DNA from: Collinsella aerofaciens ATCC 25986
GTDB lineage: Bacteria; Actinomycetota; Coriobacteriia; Coriobacteriales; Coriobacteriaceae
Direction of reading: 5' to 3'
Assembly (NCBI RefSeq): GCF_010509075.1
Contig: NZ_CP048433.1
Location: forward strand, 2,170,001-2,234,000
Length of the DNA: 64,000 nt
In this document: positions 8,255 through 17,267 of the stretch, one piece after another
Position numbering within the stretch: position 1 is the first letter of the stretch
Layout: each line of letters starts with the position of its first letter
Notes under the pieces: generated by a model
The model's database searches: none
Told to the model about the DNA's origin: nothing
Seen by the model: only the letters and a program-made list of their open reading frames with translations
Position numbers and translations under genes: made by a program

Positions 8255-9310
8255 GTGGACGGGCACGTGCAACACGACGGCTTTGGCCGCGACATCAACT
8301 ACCTGCGCATTGCCGTTACCGACAAGTGCAATTTCCGCTGCATCTATTGCATGCCGGCCGACGGCGTGGCGCCCCGCGCGCACGATGAGCTACTCAGTGC
8401 CGAGGAAATCGCCCGTTTTGTGCGCCTGGTGGCGGGAGAGGGCATTCGCCGCGTGCGCCTGACGGGCGGCGAGCCGCTGGTCAGCCGCCGTATCATCCCG
8501 CTCATTCGCGACATCCGCGCGATTCCGCAGATCGAGGACATCTCGCTCACCACCAACGGCGCCCTGCTGCCCAAGCTGGCGCCGCAGCTCAAAGATGCCG
8601 GGCTTAACCGCGTCAACATCTCGCTCGACACGCTCGACCCTACGCTGTTTGGAAAGATCACGCGCTTGGGTCGACTCGAGCAGACCATGGCGGGCATCGA
8701 CGCGGCACTGGCCTGGGGCTTTGAGCCCGTTAAGGTCAACTGCGTTGTTGTGCGCCGGCTCAACCAGGATGTGGCGGCCCTCGCGCGGCTCACGCTCGAC
8801 CGCCCCATCCACCTGCGCTTTATCGAATATATGCCCATCGGCGACGAGCGCACGAGCTCGCATTGCGCTGTGGACCCGCATGCGCCCGCGCTCAATCCCG
8901 AGCTGTGGGACGCGAGCGATACCGTGCCGAGCGACGAGCTGCGGGCGCGCATCAATGCCGGGGCCGCCGCGGCGGGACAGGGCGAGCTCGAGCCGCTCGA
9001 CATCAACGACGCTCCTGCCGGCGCGGGCCCTGCGCGCTATTGGCACTTTCCGGGCGCGGCGGGAACGGTCGGCTTTATTAGCGCCATGTCCAATCATTTT
9101 TGTGCGAATTGCAACCGTCTGCGCCTGACGGCCGATGGCAACGTGCGTCCGTGCCTGTTCAGCGATGCCGAGTATTCGGTGCGTGAGGCGTTGCGCCGTG
9201 GTGATGATATGCAGGTACTTTCGATTTGGCGCGATGCCGTGGCCCACAAACCGCAGGAACACGCGATAATTGAGGGCACGCAACGATTTATGTCCCAAAT
9301 CGGAGGATGA
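8255..9310 (+). CDS. moaA: GTP 3',8-cyclase MoaA
   Basis: This radical SAM enzyme of 351 residues converts GTP to 3',8-cyclo-GTP, the first step of molybdenum cofactor synthesis. The N-terminal cluster motif is Cys25, Cys29 and Cys32 (CNFRCIYC), followed by LTGGEPLV. The C-terminal cluster is held by Cys283, Cys286 and Cys300 (FCANCNRLRL ... VRPCLF). The protein ends in Gly-Gly, which the family needs for activity. A GTG start at 8255 follows GAGGGGAGGG. It is slightly longer than usual because of a stretch at about residues 205-260. The next gene supplies MoaC, so the two act in sequence. Confidence 0.97.
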   Translation: MDGHVQHDGFGRDINYLRIAVTDKCNFRCIYCMPADGVAPRAHDELLSAEEIARFVRLVAGEGIRRVRLTGGEPLVSRRIIPLIRDIRAIPQIEDISLTTNGALLPKLAPQLKDAGLNRVNISLDTLDPTLFGKITRLGRLEQTMAGIDAALAWGFEPVKVNCVVVRRLNQDVAALARLTLDRPIHLRFIEYMPIGDERTSSHCAVDPHAPALNPELWDASDTVPSDELRARINAGAAAAGQGELEPLDINDAPAGAGPARYWHFPGAAGTVGFISAMSNHFCANCNRLRLTADGNVRPCLFSDAEYSVREALRRGDDMQVLSIWRDAVAHKPQEHAIIEGTQRFMSQIGG

Positions 9311-9314
9311 TCAT

Positions 9315-10619
9315 ATGGCCAAGAGCAGGTACGCCGATGCCACCAAGGCCGCTCGCAGGGCCGCGATGTCTGCCCACAAAGTCACGGCTGCGGCGAATGC
9401 TGGCAGCGCCGACGCGTCCGCGCAGCCGACCGCCAGCGCCGCCGTCGAGCCGGCCCGTGACGCCCGTCGCGACGAGCTGACGCACGTGGACGCCAAGGGC
9501 GAGGTTCGCATGGTCGACGTGTCCGACAAGGCCGAAACGCATCGCATTGCCATCGCCGAGGGCACCATCCTCATGCACCCCGATACGCAAGCCATGGTGC
9601 TGCAAGACCGCGCCAAAAAGGGCGACGTGCTTGCCTGCGCGCGCGTGGCGGGCATTATGGCCATCAAGCGCACGAGCGACATCATCCCCATGTGCCATCC
9701 GCTGCTCATTACCAAGAGCAAGTGCGATATTGCGCCCATCGCTCCGGCGGGGACGCCGGCCGAGGACGTGCCCGAGGGCTGGGCACCGGCGCGCGCGGAC
9801 GGGCAGGTTGGCTTTCACGTGCTGGTTACGGCCGGCGTGACGGGCAAGACGGGTATCGAGATGGAGGCCCTGACCGGCGCGAGTGCCGCGTGCCTAACCA
9901 TCTACGACATGTGCAAGGCGGTCGATCGCGGTATGGAGATCGTCGACGTTCGCCTGCTGCACAAGGAAGGCGGCCGCTCGGGTGTGTGGGATCGCGCCGA
10001 GCGTCACGCCGCTGCCGTTGAGTCCGTGGCAGCTGACGGTGCCGCGCCCGCGAGCGCACCCGTCGCCGTCGCTCCCGCAGCTCCCACTCCGGCCGTCCCC
10101 GCGATCGCGTTTATCGGCTACCAGAACTCGGGTAAGACCACGCTCGTCGAGAAGGTTATCGCCGAGCTCACCCGCCGCGGCCTGCGCGTGGGTTCGCTCA
10201 AGCATCATGGGCATCACGGCTTTGATATCGACGTGCCCGCTAAGGACACCTGGCGCCATCACCAGGCCGGCTCCAAACACGTGGGCCTCATCTGCGCCAC
10301 GCGCTGGGCGGAGTACGCCGACACGCGCGAGGAGGACGAGATGCCCGCGCGCGAGCTGCTGTCGCGCTACAACGATGTCGACGTGGTGATCATCGAGGGT
10401 TACAAGACCGAGGGCTTCGACAACATCGTGGTCGCGCGCTCCGGTGTCGACCGTCTGCGCGGCAAGAGCTCGCTCGACCTGGTCGACGGTCACACGCTGG
10501 CCCTTGCCTGCAACGAGGCCCTGGCACGCCAGGCCTTCGACGCCGGTTTTGCGACCCGAGCCATCAACATCAACGACGCCCGAGCCATCTGCGATCTCAT
10601 CCAAGATTATCTGGCCTAA
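9315..10619 (+). CDS. Fusion of cyclic pyranopterin monophosphate synthase MoaC and MobB GTPase
   Basis: This 434-residue fusion starts at ATG 9315 behind CGGAGG, five bases after moaA. Residues 1-50 are a low-complexity Ala-rich leader. Residues 53-225 are MoaC: LTHVDAKGEVRMVDVSDK, IPMCHPLLITK, GVTGKTGIEMEALTGASAA and KEGGRSGVW, the sequence that makes cyclic pyranopterin monophosphate. An Ala/Pro linker leads to MobB (about 260-434), with P-loop GYQNSGKTT (Gly268-Thr275) and a DVVIIEGYK strand. MobB helps add a nucleotide to molybdopterin. Genes for the intermediate MoaD/MoaE steps are not in this window. Confidence 0.93.
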   Translation: MAKSRYADATKAARRAAMSAHKVTAAANAGSADASAQPTASAAVEPARDARRDELTHVDAKGEVRMVDVSDKAETHRIAIAEGTILMHPDTQAMVLQDRAKKGDVLACARVAGIMAIKRTSDIIPMCHPLLITKSKCDIAPIAPAGTPAEDVPEGWAPARADGQVGFHVLVTAGVTGKTGIEMEALTGASAACLTIYDMCKAVDRGMEIVDVRLLHKEGGRSGVWDRAERHAAAVESVAADGAAPASAPVAVAPAAPTPAVPAIAFIGYQNSGKTTLVEKVIAELTRRGLRVGSLKHHGHHGFDIDVPAKDTWRHHQAGSKHVGLICATRWAEYADTREEDEMPARELLSRYNDVDVVIIEGYKTEGFDNIVVARSGVDRLRGKSSLDLVDGHTLALACNEALARQAFDAGFATRAININDARAICDLIQDYLA

Positions 10620-10658
10620 AACCTGCCAAAAGGGGACAGGTTTATTTTGGCAGGTTTT
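10618..10658 (+). terminator. Hairpin terminator after the moaC-mobB fusion
   Basis: The arms AAAACCTGCCAAAA (10618-10631) and TTTTGGCAGGTTTT (10645-10658) match perfectly and enclose a GGGGACAGG loop. The left arm overlaps the stop codon. Confidence 0.75.
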
Positions 10659-10675
10659 ATCTGGGCAAACCTCGC

Positions 10676-10715
10676 AACCGCCACAAAGGGGCCAGGCACC
10701 TTTGTGGTGGTTTTT
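10676..10715. repeat. CCACAAAGG hairpin repeat, copy 1
   Basis: AACCGCCACAAAGG pairs with CCTTTGTGGTGGTT around a GGGCCAGGCA loop and is followed by T residues. It belongs to a dispersed hairpin family also seen at 12325, 13287, 24788 and 57997, and in a shorter form at 33555. It can act as a terminator but is too conserved to be only that. Confidence 0.7.
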
Positions 10716-10753
10716 GCTTTGCAGTAAAAACCATCACAACATTCGATAGAAAT

Positions 10754-12259
10754 GGTGGCGCGCGCAGACGTGGTGTAAGAGCGTCCTGAGGTCCGTCGCT
10801 GCAAGTCCCGATATTACTCCTTCTTGAGACCGCGCCTCTCGACTATCTCGTCCACTATCTCCCTGGCGCGCCGCCCGAGCGCGCGGCGCCTCCCCTCTGT
10901 CGGGGCCGGCCTGTCCGCGGGCTCGGCGAAGCCCTCGGCGGCCGAGGCCTCGGAGAACACGCGCTGCTGGGACCACTGTCCCTCGGTCTCCATGAGGCTC
11001 GCGCACGTCAGGCGCAGCATCGACTCCCTCGAGGGGAAGGACTGCACGACCCTGTAGCGGCGCTTGATCTCGCGGTTGGCGCGCTCCTGGACGTTGTTGG
11101 TGCGGAGCTTGGCCCAGTGCGCCCTGGGGAAGGCCGTGAACGCCAGCGCGGAGTCCTCGGCCTGCTCGAAGACCTCGCCGGCCCTGGCGGACACCGACGC
11201 CACCCAGGGCGCCGCCTCGGCCCACACGCAGCGCGCGAGGTCGGGGTCGTCCTGGTAGACCGCGGCATGCACGAGGTCCCTGACGGCCGCCTTGGAGTCC
11301 TCGGGCCTGCCCGAGCAGGCGCTCTGGAGGTTGCGCTGCAGGTGCGTCACGCAGCGCTGCCAGGCGCAGCCCTGGAACAGGCGCGAGACGGCGGCCACGA
11401 GCCCGGCGTGGCTGTCGGAGACCACGAGGCGAACGCCGGCCAGCCCGCGCTCGCGCAGCCCGCCGAGGAATGCCGCCCAGGAGTCCTCGCTCTCGGTGTC
11501 GACCACGTCGCAGCCCAGGAAGTGCTTGCGCCCGTCGGCGCCCAGCCCGATCGCGGTCACGACGCCCTGCGAGACGACCGACGAGCCGACCCTGCAGCTC
11601 ATGTAGGTGGCGTCGAGCCACAGGTAGCAGCACGGCGTGCCCGACAGGTCGCGGCGGCGGAACTCCGCCACCTCGGCGTCGAGGTCGGAGCAGAGGCTCG
11701 AGACCTCCGAGCTCGACAGCGAGGATATGCCCAGCTTGGACGCCACGCGCTCGACCTTGCGGGTGGATACGCCGCACACGTACATCTCCTGCACGATGGC
11801 GGCCACCGAGGTGTCGACGCGCGACCATCGCGCGAGCATGCCCTCGGGGTAGTAGGTGCCGTGCCTGAGCTTGGGTATCTCGAGCTCCACGTCGCCCACG
11901 GCGGTCTTGAGCGACCTGGGGCGGTAGCCGTTGCGACTGTTCTCCCTGCCGTCACTGCGCTCATTGCGGCTCGCGCCGCACATCTGCTGGGCCTCGGAGT
12001 CCATCAGTGCGTTCATCACGCCGCCCAGCACCCTGCACGCGAACTCGCGCGCGTCGCCGCACTCCTGCCAAAGCCTCGCCGCCTCGAGGGCCTCGTCGCG
12101 GCCGAGGCGCAGTACACTCTCTTCTTGGGGCATCGCCTTTCCTTCCATTCGTCACCTTCATTACTCCAACGACGAATTCTAGGCGGTGTCCCCTCCCTTT
12201 CAAGAAAGGGCGGAGGCGGGGCATGCCCCGCCTCTTACACCACATCTCTGTGCGCTACC
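10754..12259 (-). mobile_element. Complete IS256-family insertion sequence (1506 bp)
   Basis: The ends are imperfect inverted repeats of about 27 bases that share GTGGTGTAAGAG and begin GGTGGCGC at the left and GGTAGCGC at the right. Both sides are bordered by ATAGAAAT (10746-10753 and 12260-12267), an 8-bp target duplication of the size IS256 elements make. One intact transposase gene fills the element. A GC-rich hairpin (about 12201-12230) lies upstream of it. Intact ends and an intact gene suggest recent transposition. Confidence 0.93.
10814..12148 (-). CDS. IS256-family (mutator-type) transposase
   Basis: This 444-residue DDE transposase has Asp179 in LWLDATYM, Asp245 in VVSDSHAGL and Glu355 in NNVQERANREIKRR, the catalytic triad of the family. 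C/H signatures such as RCVTHLQRN precede the last residue. The helix-rich N-terminus (CGASRNERSDGRENSRNGYRPR) binds DNA. Translation could start at 12148 or five codons later at 12133, where GGAAGGAAAGG gives a better ribosome binding site. The length is normal for an intact family member. Confidence 0.95.
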   Translation of the reverse strand: MEGKAMPQEESVLRLGRDEALEAARLWQECGDAREFACRVLGGVMNALMDSEAQQMCGASRNERSDGRENSRNGYRPRSLKTAVGDVELEIPKLRHGTYYPEGMLARWSRVDTSVAAIVQEMYVCGVSTRKVERVASKLGISSLSSSEVSSLCSDLDAEVAEFRRRDLSGTPCCYLWLDATYMSCRVGSSVVSQGVVTAIGLGADGRKHFLGCDVVDTESEDSWAAFLGGLRERGLAGVRLVVSDSHAGLVAAVSRLFQGCAWQRCVTHLQRNLQSACSGRPEDSKAAVRDLVHAAVYQDDPDLARCVWAEAAPWVASVSARAGEVFEQAEDSALAFTAFPRAHWAKLRTNNVQERANREIKRRYRVVQSFPSRESMLRLTCASLMETEGQWSQQRVFSEASAAEGFAEPADRPAPTEGRRRALGRRAREIVDEIVERRGLKKE

Positions 12260-12324
12260 ATAGAAATCGCGATTTTGCCGAAAAACGTCGAATGTTGTGA
12301 TGGTTTGGCCCGTAGACGCCGCGA

Positions 12325-12362
12325 TCACCACAAAGGGGACAGGCACCTTTGTGGTGGTTTTT
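12325..12362. repeat. CCACAAAGG hairpin repeat, copy 2
   Basis: TCACCACAAAGG pairs with CCTTTGTGGTGG around GGGACAGGCA and is followed by TTTTT. It lies twenty bases after the right half of the split palindromic element, just as copy 1 lies before the left half. Confidence 0.7.
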
Positions 12363-12451
12363 GCTTTGAGGGGCCGCGGCTGCGCCTTGGTATACCATGT
12401 ACGCCGTTCACGAATACACCCCACACCGCCGCACAACCCAGAAAGGCCCTT

Positions 12452-13273
12452 ATGGACACCACCTTCAGCCACATCAAAGCCGTGTTCTGCGATATCGACG
12501 GTACGCTGCTCACGAGCCAGCACACGGTGTCCCCGCGCACCGTGGCGGCGATCCGCGCCCTGCGCGAGCGCGGCGTGCTCTTTGGCCTGTGCACCGGGCG
12601 CGACGCCCACGCGACCGAGGCCATGTACGAGCTCTGGGGTATCGAAGGCCTGGTGGACGTGCTCGTGGGCTGCGGTGGCGCCGAGGTCATCGACCGCGCG
12701 CACGACATCAACGAGCTGAGCTATCCGCTGCCGGGCGAGACCATCGCGCGCATCTGCAAGCACATGGCGGACCTTCCGGCAACGCCCGTCTGCCCCCGAG
12801 ACGGCGTGTTCTACGTGCCCGAGAGCAACGCGTGCGTCGAACACCTGTCGCGCGTCGACGGCGTGCCCTACCAGGTGGTCGATTTTGCCGAGTTCTTGCA
12901 CGAGCCGCAGCCCAAGGTGATGTTTACCATGGCACCCGAGGTGATGCCGCAGGTCATAGAGCGGGCGTCGACGTTTGCCGATAACACTGTTAAGGCGGCG
13001 GCTCTGCAAACCACGCAGCGGCTCTACGAGTTCATGGATCCGCGCGTGTCCAAGACGCGCGGCCTTGTGCGCGTAGCGGAGCTCAACGACATGGAGCTCC
13101 AGGACATCTGCGTGTTTGGCGATGCGGACAACGACACCTGCATGGTGGCCGACGCCGGCGTGGGTGTGGCCATGGCAAATGGTAGCGATGCCACCCGTGC
13201 CGCCGCCGATTTTGTAGCCGCCAGCAACGACGAAGACGGCATCGCGATCTTTATCGAGGAGCATCTGCTGTAG
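12452..13273 (+). CDS. Cof-type HAD family phosphatase
   Basis: This 273-residue hydrolase starts at ATG 12452 behind GAAAGG. The haloacid-dehalogenase nucleophile motif is CDIDGTLL (Asp14, Asp16), and motif IV is VFGDADNDTCM near the end, followed by the Cof-type GVGVAMANGSDATRAAADFV. A large cap domain (about residues 85-195) is typical of sugar-phosphate or flavin-type phosphatases of the Cof/YidA group. The exact substrate cannot be told. The gene stands alone after the IS, and a hairpin follows at 13287. Confidence 0.92.
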   Translation: MDTTFSHIKAVFCDIDGTLLTSQHTVSPRTVAAIRALRERGVLFGLCTGRDAHATEAMYELWGIEGLVDVLVGCGGAEVIDRAHDINELSYPLPGETIARICKHMADLPATPVCPRDGVFYVPESNACVEHLSRVDGVPYQVVDFAEFLHEPQPKVMFTMAPEVMPQVIERASTFADNTVKAAALQTTQRLYEFMDPRVSKTRGLVRVAELNDMELQDICVFGDADNDTCMVADAGVGVAMANGSDATRAAADFVAASNDEDGIAIFIEEHLL

Positions 13274-13286
13274 CGCAGGGGGAGAA

Positions 13287-13319
13287 CCGCCACAAAGGGG
13301 GCAGGCGCCTTTGTGGCGG
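13287..13319 (+). terminator. CCACAAAGG hairpin repeat, copy 3, as terminator of the HAD gene
   Basis: CCGCCACAAAGG and CCTTTGTGGCGG form a perfect stem 13 bases after the HAD stop. It belongs to the dispersed hairpin family. There is little T-run, so termination strength is uncertain. Confidence 0.6.
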
Positions 13320-13329
13320 CCTCAGGCGA

Positions 13330-13778
13330 TTTGGGCGAATTGATACCGAAAATCTGCGCGAAAATTCAAATAACGTTGTCTGAACATCATGCTTCTAACC
13401 ACCGATGGGTTAAAGATATTCCCATCAATTTGGTAGTCTATTCCTCCCGGTTAATGATTTACCGCTCACGGTCGATTTTCGACCGTTCACAGGACGCATG
13501 CTCTTGAGCAAAATGTTGTGCAAATAAATAAAATGCTATTAAAAAATGATAACTAGCTTAATTACCAGTAGAAATAGATATTTCATAGCGAATAAACGAA
13601 GGTAAATCCGAGCAAATGTCAAGCGAATTGAGAATTCGCTACAAAACTATCGGTATTTTTGCTTAGATGTTCAAACAATTGCTACAATATGGATTACTAA
13701 GCGTGCGCAATTACAGATTGCGCAGATACGTTTGATAGTGAAAGAGCAAGATCGCGGTCTCTTGGGGAGGAGACATCG
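13330..13778 (+). promoter_or_regulatory. AT-rich control region upstream of the pilus genes
   Basis: This stretch is clearly AT-richer than the surrounding genome and has no convincing gene. It carries three perfect dyads: ACGGTCGA-TTT-TCGACCGT (13468-13486), AGCGAATT-GAG-AATTCGCT (13622-13640) and TGCGCAAT-TACAG-ATTGCGCA (13704-13724). TACAAT at 13684-13689 is a possible -10 box, just before the last dyad. These are candidate operator sites for control of pilus expression. The first gene has GGGGAGGAG before its start. Confidence 0.5.
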
Positions 13779-16700
13779 ATGAAAGCGAATTCAGACAAAT
13801 CTAAGCAGAGTAAAAAAGCGACGCGCCGTGTACTGGCAGGCGTTTTGTGCGGAGCCTCCGTGTTGAGCCTGGTACTGTCGCTCGTCATGCCACCGATCTC
13901 GCAGGCCATTGCCAACGGTGCCCAGACGGTTCCTACCGAAGGAACTGTGATGGGGGGGGGTTCCTCAAGTGAGTCTACTGATGTAGGCAGCACCAACAAC
14001 GGGGATACCGAAAACCAGAATAGTGACGATGCCGAGAATGGCGCGAGCGAAGACGCCGTTGCCGCAGACCTGCCGTCCGACGACACGGAGGCCGAGGGTG
14101 ATGCTCAGTCTGCGGATGATAGTGCTAACGGCGAGGGCGCAATCGCACTTGCTGCAGAAAATGAATCGACTTATGAAATCAGCAGAGGAGATGAACTCAG
14201 CGCGAAGCTTCCTGACAAGAAATTTCGCGATGGAAATGGCTCCGCTACTTTTAAGCTTGTTAACGATATTGAATACAGCGGTGAGATTAGGCTTGAACAA
14301 ACTGACGATAACCCTATCAATATCACCCTTGACCTAAACGGTCATAAGATTAAGTGCTTGAACACCGACAAGCCGTTATTTGATATTGCTAACGGCGCAA
14401 CACTTACAATTAAGGATTCCGCACAGGCGAATGAGACGCTCATCGAGGGCCAGCAGCTTACTGATCAGGGGCAGTACCTGAATCCCGATAATTATGGCAA
14501 GAAAGCCGAGCTAAATTACGTTGATGGCATTCCGTCTAATCTTACCTACTACGTGACCAAATCGACCCCAAGTGGTACAGGGACAACCGAGACGCTTGTC
14601 AAACATGACGTTGATATTAAAGGCGCCATCGTGGCGTGCAGCGGCAACGCAAATCTAAGGCTCATCAATCTGTATAACAACAACGGCAAGGGCTCGTTTA
14701 ACCTTGTGAGCGGCGTGATCACGCAAAAGAAAGGCGGCAGGGTTAGCAGCTTGGTCTATGCCGAGAACGGCTCTACCGTCAACATGAGCGGCGGCTATGT
14801 TTGTGGCGCTTCTAGCTCGGGCGCGGGCGCGGGCATTATGGTGTCCAACGAGAAAGGTAGTGCCTCGACCCTTAATGTGACCGGTGGCGTAATTGCCGGC
14901 AATAGTGCTCCTAGTGGCGGCGGTGTGTATGCTAAAGGCTCCACGGTCACCATAACTAATGGCGTAATCTCCGGCAACAGCACGCTTGATTCTGCTGGCT
15001 TTGGTGGCGGCATCATGGCCGAATATGGCGGCAGCGTTACTGTTTCCGGCGGTTACATTACGAACAATAAATATGCCAATTTCTGTGGCCATGATGGTTA
15101 TGGCGATCATGGCGGCGCTGGACTTGCCGCTAGAAACGGTACTCATGTCACCATTTCGGGCGGCCAGATCACGGGCAACTATTCTGAGGAAGCAGGCGGC
15201 GGCGTTTATGTCACGGATGTCGACCGTAATGAGCAATCCCGTACGGGTATGGCGTGGCTGAAAATCACGGGAGGAATTATTGCCTCTAACGTGAGCTACC
15301 GATCTGAAGGTGCTGGCATTCGAGTGGGCCAGATGGTTGACGCGATGATAAATGGGTCGTCAAACGATAGCCCAGTCTACATCACTAATAACTCTTGCAT
15401 GTCTCGCTTTGACTGGGGCGGAGGCGGTATCTTTGTCCAGGGAAACTCGGATTTGGGCAAGGAGAAGACTGCTGGTAGGCTATTCATATATAACTCGTAC
15501 ATTAGCGCCAATACCGCTGGCGGCTATGGCGGTGGCGTTGCAGTCTGCCCTACGGGCAAGACGTTGGTAACGAACACTGAGGGCACAGCAATCTTTGGCA
15601 ATTCGTCTGCCAAAGATCAGCAGGACGCAAAAGCTGATTATAATTCTGAAACGAATAGCGGTAACGAAGGCACCCCTCACCTATCCGCTGGTGGCTACGA
15701 AGGCCTTGAACACAAAAAGAACCAGGATGCTGACGCCTACAATGCCAAAGAGTTTCGCGAAAACGGCCACGCGGACTTCTTCCTTGCGGCGGAGGATCAT
15801 AAGACCCCGATCGCGGCGGTGATTGGCAAAATGCTTGGCGGCGGTGACGCCAAATACAAGGGAAGTAAAGAGCTTACGCAAGCCATTACTATCCCCGCTA
15901 ACGGTGGCGTGCAGGTATATAAAAGCATCGGCCTGAGCTCGGGTGTTACAGCTCAAGACGAAGCCGCGATCAATGCGCAAAAAGTTGCGACAACGTTCAT
16001 CACCGGCAACTATTCCTGGGACCATGGCGGCGGCATCATGTCGAACGGCGACCTGTACATGGGCGTGCCTGAGGACACGTATGTCTATCCGAGCCTCAAG
16101 CTCAAGGCGACCAAGGTACTACGTAATTCGCAGACAAATGTGAACGAGGGGCTCGAAGAGAATCAGTTTACCTTTAGGGTCTACCGCAAGGACTCAACCG
16201 ACCCTTTGGCTAGCGCGACATTCAATCGTAACGTTTGCACCGAGGTTGGAACTGCAAAAAATGATGCAAGCGGCAATATCACGTTTGACCTTGGTGAACA
16301 GTTCGCAACGGGTGGCACGGGTAACGAAATCACATACTACTTGGTCGAAGATGTCGGCGATGATCCTGACATCACGTGCGACTCCAGTGTGTATGAGATT
16401 GTGGTACGGACCCAGGATAAGCCGACCAAGCTCATGACTGTTCCGAGTAAAAATAATCCGAACGAAGAGAAGGAACTTCTCATCCATAACTACACGATTA
16501 CAGACGTCAACGGGACCAAGTACGAACTCGATAAGTCTGGGAAGTGGATTAACAAAAAAACGTGGAGTGTCGCGAAGAATGTCGACGGCTATTATCAAAT
16601 TATCTGTGAGGACGGTTCGGCGACTTTCACTAACGTATGTACCGCGTACGACTCGACTGGCGTTTGGATCCCTAAGGCGACCAAGGTCGTTAAGGGTGGC

Positions 16701-17267
16701 GAGATGAAGGAGTTCACGCTCGAGTTTGCGGATAACGAGAACTTCGATAGTCCCAAGACGGTTATGACCGACCCCGACGGCGAGATTATCACCACTGCCG
16801 ACGGCGGCAAGTCCCAGACCCTGAGCTTCGACAAGATCGAGTACAAACTCGATCAACTCAACAAACTTCCGGCTGACTCCACTGGCCGCGGTGCAAGCAA
16901 GACCTTTACTTATTACGTCCGCGAACAGCAGCCGAACACGCCGTTTGCGCACTATAAGTACGACAATTCGGTCTATCAGATTACGGTCAATGCAGTTGAT
17001 AACACTGACCACAAGATCAACGTCACTGCGACCTACAAGCAGATTCGGGATCGTGACGGCAATGAAGTGACCACCGACACGGACCACAAACTCACCGACG
17101 ACTCCACCCCCACCTTCACCAACACCTACTCCACCTCTTTGCCCCTTTCTGGTATGTCGGGCGTCACTCTGACGTACCTTGCCGGCGCGGCGGTGCTTTG
17201 CGCTGCTGCGGCCTGGATGCACATTCGTCGCAAGGCGAATGCGAAGGGAGGCGAGCGTCGTGAATAA
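13779..17267 (+). CDS. LPxTG-type pilus adhesin / tip subunit with beta-helix and isopeptide repeats
   Basis: This large surface protein has 1162 residues. A signal peptide follows a basic start (VLAGVLCGASVLSLVLSLVMPP). Residues 50-130 are acidic and low-complexity. Residues about 190-650 contain GG-rich repeats such as GGGVYAKGSTVTITNGVISGN, typical of a right-handed parallel beta-helix. Two Streptococcal-type pilin isopeptide repeats follow (about 770-880 and 960-1100; for example KATKVVKGGEMKEFTLEF and FTYYVREQ). The sorting signal is LPLSG at 1121-1125, with a hydrophobic span and an RRK tail. It heads the three-gene pilus set and is probably the adhesive tip. GC content is visibly lower than in the next gene. 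Confidence 0.85.
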   Translation: MKANSDKSKQSKKATRRVLAGVLCGASVLSLVLSLVMPPISQAIANGAQTVPTEGTVMGGGSSSESTDVGSTNNGDTENQNSDDAENGASEDAVAADLPSDDTEAEGDAQSADDSANGEGAIALAAENESTYEISRGDELSAKLPDKKFRDGNGSATFKLVNDIEYSGEIRLEQTDDNPINITLDLNGHKIKCLNTDKPLFDIANGATLTIKDSAQANETLIEGQQLTDQGQYLNPDNYGKKAELNYVDGIPSNLTYYVTKSTPSGTGTTETLVKHDVDIKGAIVACSGNANLRLINLYNNNGKGSFNLVSGVITQKKGGRVSSLVYAENGSTVNMSGGYVCGASSSGAGAGIMVSNEKGSASTLNVTGGVIAGNSAPSGGGVYAKGSTVTITNGVISGNSTLDSAGFGGGIMAEYGGSVTVSGGYITNNKYANFCGHDGYGDHGGAGLAARNGTHVTISGGQITGNYSEEAGGGVYVTDVDRNEQSRTGMAWLKITGGIIASNVSYRSEGAGIRVGQMVDAMINGSSNDSPVYITNNSCMSRFDWGGGGIFVQGNSDLGKEKTAGRLFIYNSYISANTAGGYGGGVAVCPTGKTLVTNTEGTAIFGNSSAKDQQDAKADYNSETNSGNEGTPHLSAGGYEGLEHKKNQDADAYNAKEFRENGHADFFLAAEDHKTPIAAVIGKMLGGGDAKYKGSKELTQAITIPANGGVQVYKSIGLSSGVTAQDEAAINAQKVATTFITGNYSWDHGGGIMSNGDLYMGVPEDTYVYPSLKLKATKVLRNSQTNVNEGLEENQFTFRVYRKDSTDPLASATFNRNVCTEVGTAKNDASGNITFDLGEQFATGGTGNEITYYLVEDVGDDPDITCDSSVYEIVVRTQDKPTKLMTVPSKNNPNEEKELLIHNYTITDVNGTKYELDKSGKWINKKTWSVAKNVDGYYQIICEDGSATFTNVCTAYDSTGVWIPKATKVVKGGEMKEFTLEFADNENFDSPKTVMTDPDGEIITTADGGKSQTLSFDKIEYKLDQLNKLPADSTGRGASKTFTYYVREQQPNTPFAHYKYDNSVYQITVNAVDNTDHKINVTATYKQIRDRDGNEVTTDTDHKLTDDSTPTFTNTYSTSLPLSGMSGVTLTYLAGAAVLCAAAAWMHIRRKANAKGGERRE

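Larger units (their letters stand above)
10727..12306. repeat. 65-bp palindromic element, copy C, split by an IS
   Basis: The left half, AAAACCATCACAACATTCGATAGAAAT up to 10753, and the right half, from 12268 to 12306 and ending AATGTTGTGATGGTTT, join into a complete element once the IS and one 8-bp target copy are removed. The rejoined centre matches copy D closely and is in reverse orientation to copies A and B. Confidence 0.85.

Noticed and set aside
11117-12451. Extension of the HAD gene frame through the IS element
   Set aside because: The frame is open across the IS only by composition. A proper start with ribosome binding site lies at 12452.
13313-13507. Small gene between the HAD and pilin genes
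   Set aside because: No ribosome binding site, no recognisable motif, and it runs through AT-rich regulatory DNA.
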